A stretch of 41,179 bases of DNA. It comes from a virus. The notes beneath the pieces were generated by a model. The model searched no databases, was not told the DNA's origin, and saw only the letters and a list, made by a program, of their open reading frames with translations. The stretch spans positions 1 to 41,179 of the IMG/VR virus record IMGVR_UViG_3300042528_000173. One strand, 5' to 3'. Each line of letters opens with the position of its first letter. Positions within the stretch are counted from its first letter, which is position 1. The position numbers and the translations under genes were made by a program. Below, piece after piece: positions 31,942-37,514 of the stretch.

Positions 31942-32013
31942 GAGGTACTGGTTGGATTTGAACCAACATAAGAGCTTTTGCAGAGCTCCACCTTGCCAAT
32001 CGGACACAGTACC
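31942..32013 (-). tRNA. tRNA-Cys(GCA)
   Basis: GGTACTG/CAGTACC, anticodon stem GAGCT-CTGCAAA-AGCTC, T-arm GTTGG-TTCAAAT-CCAAC, discriminator T (Cys). Confidence 0.95.
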
Positions 32014-32019
32014 AAAATG

Positions 32020-32091
32020 TGGTTCTTAAACGATTCGAACGTTTAATTCTTCGTCCGTAGCGAAGTGGTTTATCCGTTAGCCTAAAGAACC
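32020..32091 (-). tRNA. tRNA-Arg(ACG)
   Basis: GGTTCTT/AAGAACC, anticodon stem CTTCG-CTACGGA-CGAAG. The A34 would need conversion to inosine by host TadA to read CGN codons. Confidence 0.93.
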
Positions 32092-32096
32092 AAATG

Positions 32097-32170
32097 TTGG
32101 AATAGCCGGATTCGAACCAGCGACCTTTTGAATATCAGTCAAATGCTCTAACCTACTGAGCTATATTCCA
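32097..32170 (-). tRNA. tRNA-Ile(GAT)
   Basis: TGGAATA/TATTCCA, anticodon stem TTTGA-CTGATAT-TCAAA, discriminator A. Confidence 0.95.
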
Positions 32171-32175
32171 ATGTG

Positions 32176-32257
32176 TGCCTGCAGAAGGACTCGAACCTCC
32201 GAACTCAAACGAGAACTGATTTACAGTCAGTTGCAATTGCCGCTATGCGATACAGGC
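32176..32257 (-). tRNA. tRNA-Tyr(GTA)
   Basis: GCCTGTA/TGCAGGC, anticodon stem ACTGA-CTGTAAA-TCAGT, variable arm TCTCGTTTGAGTTC, T-arm GGAGG-TTCGAGT-CCTTC, discriminator A. Confidence 0.94.
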
Positions 32258-32265
32258 GTATTGTG

Positions 32266-32338
32266 TGGTGATGGACGGAATCGAACCGCCGACACAAGGA
32301 TTTTCAGTCCTTTGCTCTACCAACTGAGCTACATCACC
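32266..32338 (-). tRNA. tRNA-Phe(GAA)
   Basis: GGTGATG/CATCACC, anticodon stem AAGGA-CTGAAAA-TCCTT, T-arm GGCGG-TTCGATT-CCGTC, discriminator A. Confidence 0.95.
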
Positions 32339-32479
32339 AAATAACACGAAGTTAGGATACCCGTCTCGTCCTAATCTTAACTGCTTAATCGTAGTTTTAC
32401 GAGGCCTCGGCAGAGGGTGCTAACTCCATATGGAGACCTGCGCTGGTCTTTTACCCATACTTCTGTTCTTCATGTTTGG
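32339..32479 (-). other. Structured gene-free segment in the tRNA bank
   Basis: 141 bases between tRNA-Phe and tRNA-Val. On the minus strand it holds GACC-AGCGCA-GGTC, a CTCCATATGGAG palindrome, CCTCTGCCGAGG and TTAGGA ... TCCTAA. No T-arm motif is present, so it is not a standard tRNA. A 17-codon frame starting MKNRSMGKRPAQV exists but is too short to trust. Confidence 0.4.
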
Positions 32480-32554
32480 TACATCATGATGGATTCGAAC
32501 CACCGACCCTTTGCTTGTAAGGCAAATGCTCTGAACCAACTGAGCTAATGATGT
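32480..32554 (-). tRNA. tRNA-Val(TAC)
   Basis: ACATCAT/ATGATGT, anticodon stem TTTGC-CTTACAA-GCAAA, T-arm GGTGG-TTCGAAT-CCATC, discriminator A. Confidence 0.94.
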
Positions 32555-32559
32555 GTATG

Positions 32560-32632
32560 TGACCCCGAGCAGGATCGAACTGCTACTCCCCTGATTAAAA
32601 GTCAGGTGCTTTACCAATTAAGCTACGAGGTC
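32560..32632 (-). tRNA. tRNA-Lys(TTT)
   Basis: GACCTCG/CGGGGTC, anticodon stem CCTGA-CTTTTAA-TCAGG, discriminator A. Its first 15 bases also encode the end of the HNH protein, and a diverged copy of its first 22 bases lies beyond that gene. Confidence 0.95.
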
Positions 32633-33235
32633 ATATTCTTTTTTCAATCTATGACATCTATTATAGTTTCCACCTTTGGGAGTTAATCCAACAAAAATCA
32701 AAGATTGTCTGAAATTCCATTTATTAATCAACAATGATTCTAACAAAGTTTCATCGGTAACTTTCATTTTTCTTTCTTTTTTATTTCTACCTCTCCATGT
32801 AGAAGTAATTGAATGGCAGTTAGGACATAACATTTCTAAATTATCTCTATTGTTGTTAAAGTGATTACCATCTTTATGCTCTAATTCTAAAACTAAAGTG
32901 GTGTTTAACCACTCACTCAATCCACATTTATTACATTTTTCTTCCTGTTCATAAAGTATTCTAAACCTGAGAGATTGAAAACTAAGTTCAGAGTATTCTG
33001 ATTGTAATATTTGGTTTTTATGATTTTCTTTTCTTATATTTCCAATCTTAATCCAAAAACTACTAGGTCTATTGGAGTTTGATTTTTTAACTTTTTCAGA
33101 GTTTTTTGCAGATTTAGATTTTTTTAACTTATCAGATTCTGTCCAATTTCTACTATTTCTGCAAGATAACGAGCAATAATTAACTAAACCTCTAGATGGT
33201 TCAAATTCATTTCCACATTTTTTACATTTTTTCAT
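32618..33235 (-). CDS. HNH endonuclease, homing type
   Basis: 205 residues. An N-terminal zinc knuckle (CKKCGNEF ... YCSLSC, Cys 4, 7, 21, 25), a basic linker, and an HNH core: CNKCGLSEW, LELEHKDGNHFNNNRDNLEM and CPNCHSITS. The C-terminal segment (LLINKWNFRQSLIFVGL, then KGGNYNRCHRLKKEY) is a DNA-binding extension seen in phage homing enzymes. The last five codons and stop lie inside tRNA-Lys. It probably nicks a tRNA-Lys site in related phages. Confidence 0.92.
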   Translation of the reverse strand: MKKCKKCGNEFEPSRGLVNYCSLSCRNSRNWTESDKLKKSKSAKNSEKVKKSNSNRPSSFWIKIGNIRKENHKNQILQSEYSELSFQSLRFRILYEQEEKCNKCGLSEWLNTTLVLELEHKDGNHFNNNRDNLEMLCPNCHSITSTWRGRNKKERKMKVTDETLLESLLINKWNFRQSLIFVGLTPKGGNYNRCHRLKKEYDLVA

Positions 33236-33320
33236 AATTTCCCATTTTATGTAAATATTAAGTTGAACTCAGAAACATTAAAAAATTAAAAAATAAATTA
33301 ACCAATTGAGCTACGAGGTC
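32633..33320 (-). mobile_element. HNH homing element inserted at tRNA-Lys
   Basis: About 690 bases bounded by two copies of the tRNA-Lys 5' end: the intact gene (start at 32632) and a truncated copy at 33298-33320. The unit carries only the HNH gene. It looks like an insertion in tRNA-Lys that brought or duplicated a replacement 5' end, so the tRNA stays functional. Boundaries are inferred from the repeats. Confidence 0.7.
33298..33320 (-). repeat. Truncated 5' copy of tRNA-Lys
   Basis: Minus strand GACCTCGTAGCTCAATTGGT then TAA matches the first 20 bases of tRNA-Lys with two differences. The rest of the tRNA is missing; AT-rich sequence follows. It marks the old insertion boundary. Confidence 0.85.
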
Positions 33321-33325
33321 TTTTG

Positions 33326-33398
33326 TACTCCCGACAGGATTTGAACCTGTAACCTCGATGGTATAAGCATCTTGCGCTAACCGTTGCGCCACGAGAGC
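33326..33398 (-). tRNA. tRNA-Ile(TAT)
   Basis: GCTCTCG/CGGGAGT, anticodon stem AGATG-CTTATAC-CATCG (outer pair mismatched), T-arm ACAGG-TTCAAAT-CCTGT. The TAT anticodon reads AUA directly, rare in bacteria, which normally use a lysidine-modified CAT. Confidence 0.9.
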
Positions 33399-33406
33399 AT
33401 AATGTG

Positions 33407-33492
33407 AGGAAGGAGTGAGATTCGAACTCACGGAGCTTTTACACCCTTCAGTTTTCAAGACTGATGCAATAGACCCACTCTGCCATCCTTCC
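33407..33492 (-). tRNA. tRNA-Ser(TGA)
   Basis: GGAAGGA/TCCTTCC, anticodon stem TCAGT-CTTGAAA-ACTGA, long variable arm, T-arm GTGAG-TTCGAAT-CTCAC. The discriminator reads T, whereas Ser tRNAs normally have G73. Confidence 0.9.
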
Positions 33493-33600
33493 ATTACACC
33501 GTTCGTTGGTACTTCGCCGTTATCTGCAGATTCGGTGTTTTCCCCGTTCTTGTTTTATTTAAGTGTACTACCCTACTCGGTGCTTGTAGCCAACACTGTG
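33493..33600 (-). other. Structured segment between tRNA-Ser and element 5
   Basis: 108 bases without a gene. Minus strand ends partly pair (GTTGG/CCAAC), and an inner CCG ... ATCTGCAGAT ... CGG hairpin is clear. It lacks a T-loop and cannot be named. Confidence 0.35.
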
Positions 33601-33696
33601 TAGTCAGGACAGGATTCGAACCTGTAATTAGGATTATTTAATCGGGCTCCATACCGTACCTACCTTTCGATGCGTCTACCATTTCGCCACCTGACT
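33601..33696 (-). ncRNA. tRNA-Leu-like element 5
   Basis: 96 bases. Family acceptor, T-arm ACAGG-TTCGAAT-CCTGT, D-arm GCGAAATGGTAGACGC. The anticodon region would be TCGAA-AGGTAGG-TACGG, with mismatches and no U33. A GATT-AAAT-AATC hairpin sits in the variable-arm place. Confidence 0.75.
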
Positions 33697-33901
33697 ATTT
33701 CGGGACGGGAGTAAGCCGCTCCCATTTGTCCCTACTGAATTATAGTTGGTTTGTTGTTATAAAGAACTCAAACCCATCTATCAAAAAAAAACTTCTACCT
33801 TCGTCTAGTGAACCTGTATCCTGCCGTTCCCTAATCAATCGATTGTTACTTTTACGTCTCAACAATCCACGTCCACGGCGGACAAGAAAAAAAGACGGCT
33901 T
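33697..33901 (-). other. Gene-free segment with nested hairpins
   Basis: About 205 bases. Minus strand shows GGGAC-AAAT-GGGAG-loop-CTCCC-GTCCC near 33705-33735 and a 7-bp GATTGTT/AACAATC stem near 33841-33870, plus A- and T-runs. No reliable gene or tRNA. Confidence 0.35.
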
Positions 33902-34003
33902 GTTGACTAATATGGATTCGAACCATAATCCCCCGCCCCAGATTTCAGCCTCAGATATTTACCTACTTTCAAGGGGCAGTGTGCTCCATTACACCATAGC
34001 CAA
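33902..34003 (-). ncRNA. tRNA-like element with 33-base loop on a GCCCC/GGGGC stem
   Basis: Acceptor TTGGCTA/TAGTCAA, D-arm GTGTAATGGAGCAC and T-arm TATGG-TTCGAAT-CCATA are tRNA-like. The anticodon stem is a strong GCCCC/GGGGC but its loop is 33 bases and opens TTGAAAG. This could be an oversized anticodon loop or an inserted sequence. Confidence 0.6.
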
Positions 34004-34050
34004 TCGAGAGTTTCGAACCTCTCAGTCTTAGGTTAATTACTCCTAAGATT
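34002..34050 (-). ncRNA. Possible minimal tRNA-like RNA without D-arm
   Basis: 49 bases: AATC/GATT ends, a CTTAGG-AGTAATTAA-CCTAAG hairpin and a T-arm-like GAGAG-GTTCGAAA-CTCTC. It resembles a D-armless tRNA, or a decayed fragment. The T-arm loop is one base too long. Confidence 0.35.
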
Positions 34051-34052
34051 TG

Positions 34053-34152
34053 TAGTCAGGACAGGATTCGAACCTGTATGTGGTAATCCTTTCAGATATT
34101 TCTCACTTACGTTTTTGCCGTATTAGCGTCTAACCAATTCCGCCACCTGACT
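34053..34152 (-). ncRNA. tRNA-Leu-like element 6
   Basis: 100 bases. D-arm GCGGAATTGGTTAGACGC, family acceptor and T-arm. Best anticodon-arm candidate TACG-GCAAAAA-CGTA has no U before the triplet. Shares its first 33 bases almost exactly with element 7. Confidence 0.75.
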
Positions 34153-34156
34153 GATT

Positions 34157-34249
34157 AAAAAAAAAAAGAAACAGAGGTCATCCAGTATACAGTGTGCGCC
34201 TCACCTGATGCATCAAGGGACTGTGCGTTTGCGTTTTACTTGTTTCTTT
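34157..34249 (-). ncRNA. Small structured RNA ending in a U11 run
   Basis: Minus strand AAAGAAACA (34249-34241) pairs with TGTTTCTTT (34173-34165) around a 67-base core with TGATGCATCA and CAGTATACTG-like palindromes; it ends in U11. It looks like a small RNA with its own terminator, placed between elements 7 and 6. No family is recognised. Confidence 0.5.
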
Positions 34250-34251
34250 GG

Positions 34252-34365
34252 TAGTCAGGACAGGATTCGAACCTGTATGAAATCATCTTTGGGTACATAA
34301 ATGTATTTCTACATTCAAGCTGACTTCTCACTTTGTTAGCGTCTAACCAATTCCGCCACCTGACT
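34252..34365 (-). ncRNA. tRNA-Leu-like element 7
   Basis: 114 bases. Same D-arm start as element 6. The core has an ATGTA-GAAA-TACAT hairpin with a GNRA-like loop. No anticodon arm is evident. Family acceptor and T-arm. Confidence 0.75.
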
Positions 34366-34376
34366 ATTTTTTTATG

Positions 34377-34447
34377 TTGTCCCCCAAGGATTCGAACCTC
34401 GATAAGCAGAATCAAAGTCTGCTGTCCTGCCGTTAGACGAGGGGACA
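34377..34447 (-). tRNA. tRNA-Gln(TTG)
   Basis: TGTCCCC/GGGGACA, anticodon stem GCAGA-CTTTGAT-TCTGC, T-arm CGAGG-TTCGAAT-CCTTG, discriminator A. First canonical tRNA of the bank in transcription order. Confidence 0.95.
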
Positions 34448-34509
34448 ATGGCTTTTCCAATATGTCAAAGAACGATGGTTTTTTAATGAGAACCAACTCA
34501 AGAACAAAA

Positions 34510-34541
34510 CAAATATACTAAACAATTTTCAATTTTCCAAA
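34510..34541 (-). promoter_or_regulatory. Main promoter of the tRNA bank
   Basis: Minus strand TTTG (34541-34538), about 20 bases, TATATTTG (34517-34510), an exact TAnnTTTG match. It lies between the terminator at 34.57 kb and tRNA-Gln. Confidence 0.66.
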
Positions 34542-34565
34542 TTTTTAATATTATCTTTTTGTTAA

Positions 34566-34599
34566 GAAAAAAAAAGCCCGAATTTTATTGTTCGGGCTT
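34566..34599 (-). terminator. Strong intrinsic terminator before the tRNA bank
   Basis: Minus strand AAGCCCGAA-CAATAAAA-TTCGGGCTT followed by a run of eight or more U. It ends transcripts from the 34.6-36 kb genes and so isolates the tRNA bank. Confidence 0.85.
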
Positions 34600-34620
34600 G
34601 CTCTTTTAGATTTGTATTTG

Positions 34621-34713
34621 TTATATACACATCCACGGCACAACCCTACCGCCAATATAGTTTACTGGTGTAAACCATATTTTATCTGATTGGAGTTGAT
34701 TGTTTGAATGCAT
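34621..34713 (-). CDS. 30-residue peptide, doubtful
   Basis: ATG 34713: MHSNNQLQSDKIWFTPVNYI followed by GGRVVPWMCI. It sits just before the terminator; longer frames overlap tRNA-like element 8. No homology known. Confidence 0.3.
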   Translation of the reverse strand: MHSNNQLQSDKIWFTPVNYIGGRVVPWMCI

Positions 34714-34781
34714 AGTATTTATGTTTTTATTCTTACAATAAGTATATAAAAAAATTTTAAAAATATGATAATGGTTTTTAG

Positions 34782-34867
34782 TAGTCAGTACAGGATTCGA
34801 ACCTGCAATTTGCAACCTTAATGATGGTAAAGGATTCGGCTAGCCATGCCTCATTACACTACTGACT
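34782..34867 (-). ncRNA. tRNA-like element 8
   Basis: 86 bases. Acceptor AGTCAGT/ACTGACT and T-arm GCAGG-TTCGAAT-CCTGT closely match the family. The D-arm differs (AGTGTAATGAGGCATG). A CCTT ... AAGG stem follows. It lacks a plausible anticodon loop. It lies outside the bank's terminator, in another transcript. Confidence 0.7.
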
Positions 34868-34884
34868 ATATTATTAGATTTAAT

Positions 34885-35064
34885 TTAATTACTATTTTCT
34901 TTTTTACGTTTTTGTTCTCGCTCCCAAAGTAAGTTTCCCACAATCACACCACATCCAATTGATGAAACGATTCGTAATACCATATTTGGTGCAAGTATTG
35001 AATAGGTTAATAATGCTGCTGATAGTAGCCACCATAAAGGGAATGGTTTAAAAAAGTTTTTCAT
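34885..35064 (-). CDS. 59-residue membrane protein
   Basis: ATG 35064: MKNFFKPFPLWWLLSAALLT, then hydrophobic spans to residue about 45 (SIGCGVIVGNLLW), and a basic tail (EREQKRKKENSN). Two membrane helices likely. A possible hydrophobic peptide frame (MYLFMMWMINKQIK) overlaps its upstream edge but has no clear start. Confidence 0.68.
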   Translation of the reverse strand: MKNFFKPFPLWWLLSAALLTYSILAPNMVLRIVSSIGCGVIVGNLLWEREQKRKKENSN

Positions 35065-35144
35065 ATTATTGTTTTTTAATTTGTTTGTTTATCATCCACA
35101 TCATAAATAAATACATTGCGAATACTATAAGTACAACTAACGCG

Positions 35145-35495
35145 TTATAGGCCTAATCTTTTTAAATAAGCGGGACCATATACATCATAGGTACATCCTT
35201 CAACAACATTACCACGCGGAATAGGAGCGGGAGCACGCCACGATGCAGCTTTCATCAAATCCGCCCTACGATATGGTTTACCATTTAGTTCACCATCCTT
35301 TCGGGCGATAAATCCCCATACACTACCATTCACATCAATTTTGTAAAACTTAGAACCCTTTGTTAATTTGATTACAGGCTCATTTAAGGATTGAAACCTT
35401 TCTTTATAATATCCCTTTAATTGTCCAGTCAAAATTTCCATAAAATCTTCAATAGTTTGACATGGGGGGGATGTTAATTGCGTAACTGATGTCAT
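35145..35495 (-). CDS. Unknown 116-residue protein of the operator-linked pair
   Basis: MTSVTQLTSPPCQTIEDFME, then a helical segment (QLKGYYKERFQSLNEPVIK) and a beta-rich half (FYKIDVNGSVWGFIARKDGE; YRRADLMKAASWRAPAP). The C-terminus ends in YGPAYLKRLGL. No family recognised. It lies 13 bases after the 127-residue gene, and both share the promoter and palindrome of the MoxR/VWA locus. GC content is a little above the surroundings. Confidence 0.72.
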   Translation of the reverse strand: MTSVTQLTSPPCQTIEDFMEILTGQLKGYYKERFQSLNEPVIKLTKGSKFYKIDVNGSVWGFIARKDGELNGKPYRRADLMKAASWRAPAPIPRGNVVEGCTYDVYGPAYLKRLGL

Positions 35496-35507
35496 ATTTT
35501 TTTAGGA

Positions 35508-35891
35508 TTATTTGTTATACATTTTAACCATATTAACACTCACTTTATAAGTCTTACCACCACGAGTAACCAATACAGGTGATTTGGTAGATTTAGGTTT
35601 CCAACCCGAAATCACATACTCATTACCCTGTAAGATGATTGTTTGACCAAGATTAAAGCCTGGTAATTGATATTTACCATAAGTATTAAAAGCGGATGCC
35701 TCTTTAGTCATAACCACCCCATTAGAAGCTTTAACAGCAGCTTGAACCTTATAAGTTACATTGTTTGAGGTAAAGGTAGCATTACCAACGGAAAGCTGAA
35801 TACCATATTTGGATGATACGGCGCTTAGGGCTGCGTTAATATCATCACGAAGATTCTTAACGGCGGCCCTGTCAAAAGATGTAATTTTCAT
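35508..35891 (-). CDS. Unknown 127-residue protein of the operator-linked pair
   Basis: MKITSFDRAAVKNLRDDINA, a helical start, then beta-rich repeats (YGIQLSVGNATFTSNNVTYK, LGQTIILQGNEYVISG) and a basic end (VSVNMVKMYNK). No family recognised. Its start is preceded by promoter and palindrome nearly identical to those of the MoxR gene, so co-regulation is strong. A hypothesis is that these two are substrates or partners of the AAA+/VWA machine. Confidence 0.76.
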   Translation of the reverse strand: MKITSFDRAAVKNLRDDINAALSAVSSKYGIQLSVGNATFTSNNVTYKVQAAVKASNGVVMTKEASAFNTYGKYQLPGFNLGQTIILQGNEYVISGWKPKSTKSPVLVTRGGKTYKVSVNMVKMYNK

Positions 35892-35917
35892 AGTGTTTGT
35901 TTTTTTAACTTACATAG

Positions 35918-35949
35918 TAAAGATAAGGAAGAAATAGCAAATATCCAAG
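35918..35949 (-). promoter_or_regulatory. Promoter of the 127/116-residue pair
   Basis: Minus strand CTTGG (35949-35945), 19 bases, TATCTTTA (35925-35918). The stretch from the palindrome to this promoter is almost identical to that before the MoxR gene. Confidence 0.66.
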
Positions 35950-35998
35950 CTTTTTATGTTAAATTATCGTTAAATTTATCCACATTTTGGGTTAAAAC

Positions 35999-36016
35999 TG
36001 TCCAATAAATTGGACA
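35999..36016. promoter_or_regulatory. Operator-like palindrome, copy 3
   Basis: TGTCCAATAAATTGGACA, 18 bases with one central asymmetry. About 50 bases upstream of the promoter's TTGG, the same spacing as copy 1. Confidence 0.66.
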
Positions 36017-36079
36017 CTTATTCAATATTTCATTTCATTTTGGTTAGGGTTTAACATTTTGGTGGTGTCAACGAAATGG

Positions 36080-36119
36080 TATAAAGGCTGACGATGAGTT
36101 CATAAATAAGGTAGTTAGT
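36080..36119. repeat. Spacer repeat 1 (degenerate)
   Basis: Matches ggctgacg ... ttcacgaatgagcgagtta with several changes (GGCTGACGATGAGTTCATAA then ATAAGGTAGTTAG). It lies just after the 3' end of the 90-residue lipoprotein gene. Confidence 0.6.
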
Positions 36120-36124
36120 AGCAA

Positions 36125-36397
36125 TTATTTTTTGCTACTGTTACACCAACAATGACCAGCGTGTGTTAAAGCAATTCCATCTCTAACATTACAGCTAATA
36201 TATGTATGTCCTTTATATTCAAATTCGTTTAATTCTGTCACCCGTGTAAATATTCCGCTTTCAGTTCTTACTTCACCACCTTTTGATGTAGGTTTAGCTG
36301 TAATGTTTTCGTCTTCGCAACCGCAAAAAACAACAGCTACTAACAGCAAATAAGCAAAAGCAAAGGTGCGGTGGTAAATTGATGTTCTCGTTTTCAT
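36125..36397 (-). CDS. Lipoprotein, 90 residues
   Basis: Signal peptide HRTFAFAYLLLVAVVFCGC with lipobox FCGC and a Cys around residue 27. The mature part has TKGGEVRTES-like loops and ends HAGHCWCNSSKK with a Cys-rich tail. Its leader closely resembles that of the 38.2 kb lipoprotein. Envelope location; function unknown. Followed by spacer repeat 1. Confidence 0.78.
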   Translation of the reverse strand: MKTRTSIYHRTFAFAYLLLVAVVFCGCEDENITAKPTSKGGEVRTESGIFTRVTELNEFEYKGHTYISCNVRDGIALTHAGHCWCNSSKK

Positions 36398-36463
36398 ATT
36401 ATGTTCTGTTTTTAAGTTAAAGTTTTCGTTTCTAAATCTTTGCCTTAGCTTATCTGCGAACCG

Positions 36464-36661
36464 TTAGCGGAAATACCTTTTGTGCATCTCAACGCATCCA
36501 CAGTTAATACAAGCGTGTAATTCCTGTTCAATCTCATCTTCACTCACAGAACTTGTAAGATTAGGAGAATTACACTCATTACATACCCATTCAAAATCTC
36601 GTTTAGGTACGCCTGTGCGATATATGTCTTTTGGGTCGTGTTGATGGTCAGGTAGTTTCAT
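36464..36661 (-). CDS. Zinc-ribbon-like small protein
   Basis: 65 residues with CNECNSPN and CINCGCVEMH, two CxxC pairs about 27 residues apart, typical of a treble-clef or zinc ribbon. N-terminus MKLPDHQHDPKDIYRTGVPK. Probably binds nucleic acid or protein. Upstream lies spacer repeat 2. Confidence 0.72.
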   Translation of the reverse strand: MKLPDHQHDPKDIYRTGVPKRDFEWVCNECNSPNLTSSVSEDEIEQELHACINCGCVEMHKRYFR

Positions 36662-36683
36662 AGGTTTGGGTATTTTATGTCAG

Positions 36684-36755
36684 GTTATAGGCTGACGCTG
36701 GGGGGCTTTTGGTAAGAGCAGAGGCTGACGATTTGTTCACGAATGAGCGAGTTAT
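36684..36755. repeat. Spacer repeat 2 (long form)
   Basis: GTTATAGGCTGACGCTGGGG, then a GGTAAGAGCAGAGGCTGACG middle and TTCACGAATGAGCGAGTTAT at the end. It separates the 65-residue and 80-residue genes. Confidence 0.85.
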
Positions 36756-36761
36756 CGGCAA

Positions 36762-37004
36762 TTATGTGGCTTTCGGGTGTTCCCATTTTTCACGTCCGCA
36801 TTTACATTTTGTGGCTGATGAAGTTTTATTGTCCGCTTCAAAAAAGTCACATAACAGTCCGCTTCGCCCACTAACATCGGCTTGTAGCAATTCTTGGTTC
36901 AGTTCTTCGAGTAACTCTTGGAAATTAGTTTCTCCTGTTAATTGAAAGTTTATGCCACATTCAAATGCTCGTTTCATTTCATTGTATGAGTAATACATTT
37001 TCAT
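36762..37004 (-). CDS. 80-residue unknown protein with Cys-His end
   Basis: Start at ATG 37004 (MKMYYSYNEMKRAFECGINF); a start at 37067 would overlap the next gene. Helical middle (NFQELLEELNQELLQADV), end CKCGREKWEH suggests a metal site. No family known. The stop lies just inside spacer repeat 2's end. Confidence 0.68.
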   Translation of the reverse strand: MKMYYSYNEMKRAFECGINFQLTGETNFQELLEELNQELLQADVSGRSGLLCDFFEADNKTSSATKCKCGREKWEHPKAT

Positions 37005-37036
37005 CTTCGTATCAAATTTAGTTGTTAATAATTCGC

Positions 37037-37237
37037 TTAAACGTAGGTTCGTGTTTCCGAATCCCAAATCTCAGTCCATTTGAAATACTTCCAGCTATCC
37101 CTCCATCTAAGTTTAAACTTTTCTATGATTTTTGCTTCAAAACTTCTTGCCTCTTCCAAGGTGTCAAAGTCCTCCTGAAAATCATTCATCCTATCGGGAT
37201 AATAGCAATCACCTGCAAATACTAAGAATCGTTTCAT
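37037..37237 (-). CDS. 66-residue unknown protein
   Basis: MKRFLVFAGDCYYPDRMNDF, then EDFDTLEEARSFEAKIIEKF and SWKYFKWTEIWDSETRTYV. Acidic and aromatic; predicted alpha/beta. Overlaps the upstream gene's stop by one base. The FAGDxYYP start recalls small host proteins with unknown role. Confidence 0.68.
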   Translation of the reverse strand: MKRFLVFAGDCYYPDRMNDFQEDFDTLEEARSFEAKIIEKFKLRWRDSWKYFKWTEIWDSETRTYV

Positions 37238-37488
37238 TATTGAGTGTTATTTGTGTTTGTATCCAACAGGCGATTTTTTTCTGCATTTAACCAGTCTTTA
37301 GCCGACATACCGCTATTGGCAAAATTTTTTGAATTAAGCATATCCAATGCTATTTCAATTGCGTGTAATTGATACTTTTTATCAGCAATCAATCCATCTA
37401 AATACTCATAAAAAGCCATTTGAGCCTCATACTCTGCTTCTGCTTGTGCAGCGCATCCTGCTTCGTATTCCCATTGTTCTTGTGTCAT
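37237..37488 (-). CDS. 83-residue helical protein
   Basis: MTQEQWEYEAGCAAQAEAEY followed by long amphipathic helices (YQLHAIEIALDMLNSKNFA). Acidic N-terminus. No domain. Its leader has the 29-base stretch TTTTATTTAGGTTTTAAGGT-type sequence that recurs before the exonuclease gene. Confidence 0.66.
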   Translation of the reverse strand: MTQEQWEYEAGCAAQAEAEYEAQMAFYEYLDGLIADKKYQLHAIEIALDMLNSKNFANSGMSAKDWLNAEKNRLLDTNTNNTQ

Positions 37489-37514
37489 TTTATTTAGGTT
37501 TTAAGGTTTGGTTG

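Noticed and set aside
32420-32617. 65-codon frame across tRNA-Val and the structured block
   Set aside because: Mostly translated tRNA; only the first or last few codons could be real.
29038-34867. CRISPR array suggested by repeated identical 25-base blocks
   Set aside because: The repeated blocks form acceptor and T arms of tRNA-like RNAs, spacings are hundreds of bases and irregular, and no cas gene is present.
29038-34867. Group I introns in the long tRNA-like elements
   Set aside because: Inserts of 40-70 bases are far below group I size, and no catalytic core or common splice motif is shared.
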